64,000 nucleotides of DNA from Cydia pomonella. Its lineage: Eukaryota; Arthropoda; Insecta; Lepidoptera; Tortricidae. Below, piece by piece: positions 57,066 through 64,000 of the stretch (within the stretch, counting starts at the first letter, position 1; every line of letters begins with the position of its first letter). Under the pieces are notes generated by a model, which worked only from the letters and a program-made list of their open reading frames with translations, ran no database searches and had not been told where the DNA came from. The position numbers and the translations under genes were made by a program. The DNA lies in assembly GCF_033807575.1 (NCBI RefSeq), contig NC_084711.1, forward strand, positions 12,648,001 to 12,712,000, read 5' to 3'.

Positions 57066-58240
57066 AGCATTACGAAATGTCATGTATAAGTACATTGCGA
57101 CATGAAAGAGTAGAAATTAAATATAAATAAACTAAATAATTTCCATAGGTACAAAATTGTTGCCATATTTAAGTTTAACGTTACGTTCCGTTATTTTACG
57201 TTAATTGTTTATATTTACGTCAAAAATGTGACAGTTACGAATAAAGTGGCGCCCTCATTTTCTACTATTTTATGTTGCACTATGGTGGAGGTGTATTCCG
57301 ATTGTAATACCAGGTTATGAATTTGATCTGGATTTATTATGGATATGATCTTTTAGTGTCAAAAGTGATATTCCTTCAACCATTGACAATGACACGATAT
57401 ATAAACTGGCATGCAACCCTTGGAAAAAATAGTTTAATACTAAGCAAAGTAGATACGCTGTAAAATATGTTTCGTATTATAAATATTCACCCAGACGTGA
57501 CACTAGGACACTAGCCGCTTCGTCAAGTCTAGCCAAACCGTGTCCTCGAGACCTACACATGAAGACCGAGTACCCATGCACTAACCACGTCTGTCGGTAG
57601 CAGGGCCTTGAACTTTGAGAGCGCGCCAGTAAACATGTTTGCGTACTGCGCACTCGTTACTGTGACGTCTCTTGCCCTACACACTTCGCATTTTGCCGGT
57701 TTTTTCCGCCATCGCCATAGACCACGTGCGATACGGTCCTGGTATCAGATCGATCATCACACAGCTGAGCCCTGTCACACTAGCGAAAAATTAAAAGATT
57801 TTGTGTTCACATTTGTCATTTCTGTAGATACTTACCCAAAAGTTATGAAAGGTTTAGGTACTTACCTAATGATGCCTACAATATTGTTACTCCCAAAGGT
57901 TTTGGGCGATGTCAGTCTCAACCTAGAGGAAGATTATTTTTCTGTCTGTGTATGTCTGGCTCAATCATTCATATGGAAATTTTAAAATATTGGGAAATGA
58001 AAGAGTGAATGTTTGCTCTATTTTAGACTCCACAACTTTTGACACGTGGTTTGTAACACATTCTTAACCTCCAATAAAAGACTCACGACGCGACAGTTTG
58101 TCGTTGCGAATAGTACGAATTAATATATCCTTGGCGAAACAAATAAAACACGAATGTAACCTTCTGCCAGTGATTGTAGTAGCTTCCTGGTGTACGACAT
58201 CAACTCAATAAAATTACGCACGTTCATAAATAGTAAAAAC
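57066..58240. other. Intergenic DNA with an unrecognised open frame
   Basis: A 125-codon frame lies at 57608-57985 and starts with TTG. I recognise no domain in it and see no supporting splice or codon pattern, so I do not call a gene. Confidence 0.35.
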
Positions 58241-58269
58241 AATGATCAAGGAAACATTCCTGTTTACAT

Positions 58270-58530
58270 ACATATTGAATGGCCCTTTGTGACGTACGCG
58301 GCATGGTGACCGCGGTCAGATAATGAGCGCGTCAAGGTCCCCGTGCTAATTGCAATTACCGCGAGTGGACATTCTTTGTTCCAATAATGATTAATGCCGG
58401 TCGCGATTGTCGAGGATCGCAAATGAGATATCAGGAAGCCTCCGCGCCAATGTCAGCGGACAAGGTCGGAGCCCCGCCCCGCGCACGCGGCCGCCGGACT
58501 GGCCAACGACCGCGGTGTTGCTCGCGAAAT
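58270..58530. promoter_or_regulatory. GC-rich, motif-dense candidate control element
   Basis: Within 260 bp: TCAAGGTC (58332-58339), a homeodomain-type palindrome TAATTGCAATTA, a Sox-like CTTTGTT, AATGATTAATG and a GC-rich tail. The block stands out from AT-rich flanks and shows no repeat ends. Function is inferred. Confidence 0.3.
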
Positions 58531-58667
58531 TATTACATTACTTAAGCTTACACACTTATTTTTGCTAGAACTAGTTAGTAAATATTTATTTTTTGTAGTT
58601 CACACTTCACCGAATAAGGTGTAAGTTAAATATTTCGAGGCTAGGTACTAGGTAGGTATACCTATTT

Positions 58668-59704
58668 AGTAAAAAAGCGGCCAAGTGCGAGTCGGACTCG
58701 CGCATGAAGGGTTCCGTACCATTTATGACGTATTAAAAAAAATCTACTTACTAGATCTTGTTCAACATTTTACCACTTTGGACACACATTATACCACTTT
58801 AGAAGTGTCTCTCGCGCAAACTTTTCAGTTTAGAAAAAAATGATATTAGAAACCTCAATATCATTTTTGAAGACCTATCCGTAGATACCCCACATGTATG
58901 GGTTTGATGAAAAATTTTTTTTTTAATATTATGACGTATTAAAAAAAACTACTTACTAGATATCGTTCAAACCAATTTTCGGTGGAAGTTTGCATGGTAA
59001 TGTATATCATATATTTTTTTTAGATTTTTCATTCTGTTATTTTAGAAGTTACGGGGGGGGACACAAATTTTTTCACTTTGGAAGTGTCTCTAGCGCAAAC
59101 TATTCAGTTTAGAAAAAAATTATATTAGAAACCTAAATATTATTTTTGAAGACCTATCCATAGATACCCCACACGTATGGGTTTGATGAATTTTTTTTTT
59201 ATAATTTTATGACGTATTAAAAAAAACTACTTACTAGATCTCGTTTAAACCAATTTTCGGTGGAAGTTTGCATGGCAATGTATATCATATATTTTTTTAG
59301 ATTTTTCATTCTGTTATTTTAGAAGTTACGGGGCGGGGGGGGACACACATTTTACCACTTTGGAAGTGTCTCTCGCGCAAACTATTCAGTTTAGAAAAAA
59401 ATGATATTAGAAACCTCAATATCATTTTTAAAGACCTATCCATAGATACCTCACACGTATGGATTTGATGAATAAAGATTTTTTGAGTTTCAGTTCTAAG
59501 TATGGGGAACCCCCAAAATTTATTGTTTTTTTTCTATTTTTGTGTAAAAATCTTAATGCGGTTTATAGAATACATCTACTTACCAAGTTTAAACAGTATA
59601 GCTCTTATAGTTTCGGAAAAAAGTGGCTGTGACATAATCGGACAGACGGACATGACGAATCTATAAGGGTTCCGTTTTTTGCCATTTGGCTACGGAACCC
59701 TAAA
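58668..59704 (+). repeat. Lepidopteran interspersed repeat with three internal module copies
   Basis: Head CGGCCAAGTGCGAGTCGGAC and end GGCTACGGAACCCTAAAAA as at 17653-18212, but the middle is amplified. TATGACGTATTAAAAAA recurs at about 58725, 58931 and 59209, each followed by an ACTTTGGAAGTGTCTC block and a GACCTATCC..GATACC block. Module spacing is about 206 and 278 bp; the last two carry G-runs. Confidence 0.85.
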
Positions 59705-61691
59705 AATGGTAGAAAATTATCAGGGAAGTTTAGGAACTTAAGACACCTCGGCATGTTGATTCATAATACATACGTAACAACATAGCTGTCGCTTGAAGTT
59801 TTTTTTTCATTCATCTATCAGCTGCAATGCTAGGTTGACTTTCGGGCAACAGGTGAGTGTACTGAAATTAAAATGTATGTGTTTTGGTAAATAAATATTA
59901 CTGCTAAAGCGCGCAGTTGTTTTATGAGATAAACACAGCGTTTAATGCGATTAACGGAATGTAGGAAAAATGACAATGCGCTTACCGCTGCGTTTACCGC
60001 GTAAAATATGGTCATTAGATTATCTGATGCAGAATGGTGTGCTGCGGTAAACGAATCGTATTTAATGCTGCGTTTATCGTAAACAACCACGCGTTTAAGT
60101 ACTACGATTCTTTCATCACTTGATTTTCGTATTTGTCGGTATATTTAAGTACCTATTTAAGTACGCTTAGGCTTCGACGGTGGGATATATTCATACATAT
60201 ATATAATCATAGCAGTCAACAACAAACTCCAGAAAAAAGTTATTGTTAAACTTTTTGCTTGAAGTGACCAATCTATATTCATTTATATGGATTACAGACA
60301 GTATTAAAGTTTATGTTAGTAGAGATGTGGCCACGACATCTACGACACCCACGCAAAGCGCGACCACTTGTGGCCACGCCACCATTTGATAAGAATGACC
60401 TCCCCCTTCTGAAATTTAACTAATTTTGCGGTCGTGTTGCTAGGAAAGAACCTTCAAAGAAGGCCTAAGGACTAGTAAGTGCGCCATAAATTTCAGGAAG
60501 GTACTAACCCTAACCTTACGGATATAAATATTTTATTACCTCACCGTACATACATGCGCGCGCTTATTTATTTCGAGCAAATAAACTGTAACCTTGCAGG
60601 AGTAACAAATCAGCAACGTTACAGTTATTGTTTTTTTATCAGAGCAGGCGCGTGTAAGAGAAACTAATCCTAATTTCTTCTGCAAAACCACTAAATTACA
60701 ACGTGCGTGACCGAGTCTTATCGTCATACTGCTAATCAGTTAAAGCAGTGGGACCTTGAGCATGACCCTGGATATTTTTGTTCGAATATTTTGCGGAACG
60801 TGCGTAGATACGAAAACGTGACGTGGACCTGCCAAACATATGTACTTCTGGTGGTATCTGTTGATTATCTATCACAAATAATACGTAATGTGTTTTTATC
60901 AGAGGCGATTATTCTAGTACAATGGCAACGATAAAGCACATGCCAGGAAATGGAGAGCGGTACTATAAGGCTGGTAGGTATCGTACGATAGCTTAATGTC
61001 GCGGTACGTACGTGACAATCTCAATGGCAATACATTTATCGTGAAGCACGCTCTCGTCTTCTGGGTCGCAGTCCAGTCAATGACTAACCTTAATCCAGCT
61101 ATAATTACCCCATTTGTGAAAATTAGCAAAACTGTCATTTTACTTTTAAACTTATTGGGATCATGCAGAAACCTTATTCGATTTGTAGATCCATTGTCTC
61201 ATAATATAATCAAACGTGTAACTTCTAACGTCTAAACATTTCTAACATTTTAATCGACTTTCTGCAAAATATTGGTATAAAATTAATTGTTAGACGAAAA
61301 TTATTTTCATTGACTTGGGTATAGTCGGTACTTACTCGACGCGCAAGGCCGTTCGCTGTCGATCTAGGAAGTCGAGCGATCTGACCTCGACCTTGTATAC
61401 GTGCGAAAAAATATTTGACGACGCACGAACTCCTCTCCGTTCCCGCCCGGCCCTCCCTGATCCTCGTAACTATTCCCATTAAGCTCACATCGCCGCTCTC
61501 GCCATTAACGCTCGTTGTCAGCTTTCTAACATAATTACCTACGCTGGAATGACAAGTACAAGGGCTGCACATATGCTGCACGATAAATCAAAAAGGTACT
61601 ATACGATACACACAGTATTCTTTTTTATTGCTATACAACGTGTATGGCGTATTTACATTCGCGTGAGAGTGGCGAGCCGAGCCACGAGCCA
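59705..61691. other. Intergenic DNA with scattered receptor half-sites
   Basis: No gene found. Contains GACCTTGA followed by TGACCC (60752-60768) and CTGACCTCGACCTTG (61381-61395), the latter an AGGTCG-AGGTCA direct repeat with no spacer on the minus strand. Open frames on both strands at 60479-61581 have no recognisable domains. Confidence 0.4.
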
Positions 61692-62326
61692 TGTCTATGA
61701 TTTGATTTTTTTTTTCTCAAATATTCTAGGCCACCACCAACCACCACCAGCGCCACCTATTTAAGGTTTTTTGACGGACACTTTTTGGTACCGTGATATT
61801 TCATTCCTTACCTCTATCTTCCATAGTTTGAAAAAGTCTATAGTTGTTACCGCGGATTTACATTCGCGGCTCTTGGCTCGGCTCGTGGCTCGTCTCGTGG
61901 CTAGGCTCGCTCGCGCTCACACGCGAAAATACGGGACGCGCGCTTGCTGTTTACATTCGCGTCCGGTTGTTCATTCGGTTACAAACCATATACCGTGCCG
62001 TGCCGCTTGCGTTAAAAATTAGTTTTGTTAGTTCGTTCGTACGTTATTTGATTAGTTCAACGAGCTTAGGGGCTGTGGCCGAGAGTGCGTAAGTACATTA
62101 GCTCGTGGAGCTCACAAACTGTGGCTGAGACACGAGACGAGCCTCGAGCCGAGCCAAGAGCCGCGAATGTAAATCCACGGTAACAACTATAGACTTTTTC
62201 AAAATATGGAAGATAGAGGTAAGGAATGAAATCTCACGGTACCAAAAAGTGTCCGTCAAAAAACCTTAAATAGGTGGCGCTACAATACCTAGAATATTTG
62301 AGAAAAAAAAATTCAAATCATAGACA
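61692..62326. mobile_element. Fold-back element with arms of about 200 bp
   Basis: The left arm (61692-61905) and right arm (62128-62326) are near-perfect reverse complements: TGTCTATGATTTGA / TCAAATCATAGACA at the outer ends, GATTTACATTCGCGGCTCTT / AAGAGCCGCGAATGTAAATC inside. The left arm has an extra CCACCACCAA block. The centre is rich in CTCGTGGCT words. A partial third copy of one arm segment (TTTCATTCCTTAC) lies at 62450. Confidence 0.85.
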
Positions 62327-62571
62327 GCGCACTTCACTCGGTCAATAACGCCTAGGTTCTTAGCTACTCTAGCGCAACTCTGGTGAGTTTAGGAACTATT
62401 ATCTATAACTGACAGCTGGACACTTTTGCAACCGTTCTGCCTATGGAGATTTCATTCCTTACTTCTACCTTCCATATTTCAAACTCGAAGGGTAGGCTAA
62501 CCATGTAAAAAAAAATTTATAGGGTTGTGACAATGCAAATTAAAAACGATTTTTTACGATTCTCGATTAAA

Positions 62572-62673
62572 TTTGCAAAGGCCATATAATCGATTCTGTT
62601 GGTGATGATTTATATTTTTAAGTTTGCAAAGGCCATATAATCGATTCTGTTGGTGATGATTTATATTTTTAAG
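62572..62673. repeat. Perfect 51-bp tandem duplication
   Basis: 62572-62622 and 62623-62673 are identical: TTTGCAAAGGCCATATAATC to ATATTTTTAAG. The perfect match implies a very recent duplication, or an assembly artefact. Confidence 0.95.
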
Positions 62674-62787
62674 TATGTTTGCCTTCATAATTTTTATTAT
62701 TTTTATATCTTCATAATTTTTTTTTTTTCTCTTTATAATATAATATAAAGTATATATAATAATTTAAGTATGTTTGTCTTCATAATT

Positions 62788-63060
62788 TGACGACCGGTTT
62801 GGCCTAGTGGGCAGTGACCCTGCCTACGAAGCTGATGGTCCCGGGTTCAAATCCTGGTAAGGGCATGTATTTGTGTGATGAGCATGGATATTTGTTCCTG
62901 AGTCATGGGTGTTTTCTATGTATTTAAGTATTTATAGATATTTATATATTATATATATCGTTGTCTAAGTACCCTCAACACAAGCCTTATTGAGCTTACT
63001 GTGGGACTTAGTCAATTTGTGTAATAATGTCCTATAATATTTATTTATTTATATATTTTT
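62788..63060 (+). mobile_element. tRNA-derived SINE (GGCCTAGTGGG family), complete copy
   Basis: TGACGACCGGTTTGGCCTAG, B box CGGGTTCAAATCC, body GATGAGCATGGATATTTG, 3' part CTCAACACAAGCCTTATTG and CTGTGGGACTTAGTC, then an AT-rich tail. AAGTATGTTTG.CTTCATAATTT lies just before it and also at 62671. Confidence 0.9.
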
Positions 63061-63407
63061 ATTTATAATTGGACGCGACTGAAACGATGTGACACGAGCG
63101 GAATCGATTAGGTCGATAAGTAGAGTCAAACTCTATTGCCTATAATTGAGTTCCGTTTTACATTATGAAACTCAACGTTATTTTTATAACATAATAATAT
63201 ATATTTATATACTTTGTGTCTATTATAAGCTTTCATTTGATATAATAAACGATTAAAAAACACATAAAAAAGTTTTAAAAAAAATTGTTTTTTCGTGCCA
63301 TTTTTTTTACTAGGCAACCTATTTGCAATGTGTCAATGTGAATTATCTATCATTTATTGTGCATTTATTTCGTATCGCAAATAAAAAACAGATGAGGGTA
63401 GATATTC
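63061..63407. other. AT-rich intergenic DNA
   Basis: Nothing recognised. Confidence 0.4.
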
Positions 63408-63415
63408 CTTGTAAT

Positions 63416-63573
63416 CAGTGGCGTAGCGTGCCTTGGCGGGGCCCCGTATAAAAATTTGTTTGGGGGCCCTTAGGAAGGGTAAAGATTTCTCACAAAAACG
63501 TACGTTGGGGGCCCCCGTGGCCCGGGGGCCCCGTATAATTGATACGGCAGATACGGCGGTAGCTACGCCCCTG
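63416..63573. mobile_element. hAT MITE with perfect 8-bp target duplication
   Basis: Ends CAGTGGCGTAGCGTG / GTAGCTACGCCCCTG are imperfect inverted repeats. CTTGTAAT flanks both sides exactly (63408-63415 and 63574-63581) and fits the nTnnnnAn hAT preference. The 158-bp interior has GGGGGCCC/GGGGCCCC palindromes. Confidence 0.9.
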
Positions 63574-63644
63574 CTTGTAATGTATCTCCTACTAACACAT
63601 AAACATAAGTATAAAGTGTTCGCCTTTAAGAGCTTTCGTGGTCT

Positions 63645-63834
63645 GTACCCCTAGTGTAAATATTTTCGACAGCGAAACGTTACGTACGCGTTTGCGTTAA
63701 GTGTCATTTTGTATGAGATTTTTGACTTTCCAAAACGTCCCGCTTGGCGCGCTGTTCAAAAACCCATACAAAATGAGACTTAACGCAAACGCGTATGTCA
63801 CGTTTCGCTACCGACAACACTTACACTAGGGGCA
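63645..63834. mobile_element. MITE, GTACCCCTAGTGTAAAT family, copy 2
   Basis: Same ends and inner arms as 49053-49242; the right end has GGGGCAC in place of GGGGTAC. Confidence 0.8.
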
Positions 63835-63878
63835 CTGTTCAAATAAAACGTCCGTATAATTTATTTGTAACATATTCC

Positions 63879-64000
63879 GTACCCCTAGTGTAAATTTAAT
63901 CGACATCATAACGTGACGAACGCGTTTGCGTTAAGTCTCATTTTGTATAGGATTTTGAGTTTCCAAAACGTCCCGCTTGGCGCGCTCTTTCTAAATCACA
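63879..64000. mobile_element. MITE, GTACCCCTAGTGTAAAT family, copy 3, cut by window end
   Basis: Left half of the same element (GTACCCCTAGTGTAAATTTA, CGCGTTTGCGTTAAGTCTC, ACGTCCCGCTTGGCGCGC), in the same orientation as copy 2 and 44 bp after it. The right end is beyond the window. Confidence 0.8.

Noticed and set aside
57608..57985. 125-aa ORF
   Set aside because: Starts with TTG, no domain or homology recognised, no supporting context.
61771..62092. ORFs with LVARLVARLAR and GSWLVSWLGS repeats
   Set aside because: Produced by the CTCGTGGCT repeats in the centre of the fold-back element.
63433..63654. 73-aa ORF
   Set aside because: Covers the hAT MITE and the start of another MITE.

Overview
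The window is animal nuclear DNA, almost certainly from a moth or butterfly. The one recognisable host gene is the insect ecdysone-induced nuclear receptor E75, with short exons and GT-AG introns. The rest is AT-rich DNA full of repeats typical of Lepidoptera: tRNA-derived SINEs, palindromic MITEs, hAT and Tc1/mariner elements, LINE tails, and the interspersed family whose ends read CAAGTGCGAGTCGGACTCGC and GGTTCCG..CGGAACCC. I cannot name the species.

E75 occupies about 2.0-8.35 kb on the + strand, and the window holds its 3' part. Two alternative first exons are visible. The B-type exon (2531-2834) starts with its own N-terminus and reads through a splice acceptor into the second zinc finger. 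The D-type exon (4930-5005) carries no zinc finger. Both end in the same phase and splice to a common exon (6181-6416) and a terminal exon (6526-8025) that holds the ligand-binding domain and a long F domain. The predicted B isoform is 679 aa and the D isoform 603 aa. The first-zinc-finger exon of the A/C isoforms is not here, so positions 1-2000 should be intron of those isoforms. GC-rich islands mark the B promoter/leader (2040-2530) and the D promoter/leader (4559-4929). Further islands at about 1.36-1.65, 3.24-3.51 and 5.62-6.11 kb have no assigned exon; the last contains a short ORF that could splice in frame to the common exon.

From 8.35 to 64 kb I find no host coding sequence. This stretch holds: a decayed tandem array with a unit of about 130-150 bp (10.1-12.5 kb); a tRNA-length retro-insert with 16-bp target duplications (11.66 kb); many MITEs; LINE C-terminal remnants (24.2, 32.0 and 45.9 kb); a complete SINE with 19-bp target duplications (30.0 kb); a nest in which a Tc1/mariner-type DD41D transposon with inverted repeats of about 700 bp sits inside a hAT-like element (39.3-43.6 kb); a cluster of four diverged copies of an unnamed repeat (48.8-50.4 kb); an internally amplified interspersed repeat (58.7-59.7 kb); and a large fold-back element (61.7-62.3 kb).

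Several GC-richer islands outside repeats (15.3, 16.4, 24.6, 28.8, 34.7, 58.3, 60.8 and 61.4 kb) carry clusters of nuclear-receptor half-sites (AGGTCA, TCAAGGTC) and a CRE. They are candidate hormone-responsive control elements for E75 or a neighbour; this is inference from motifs only.
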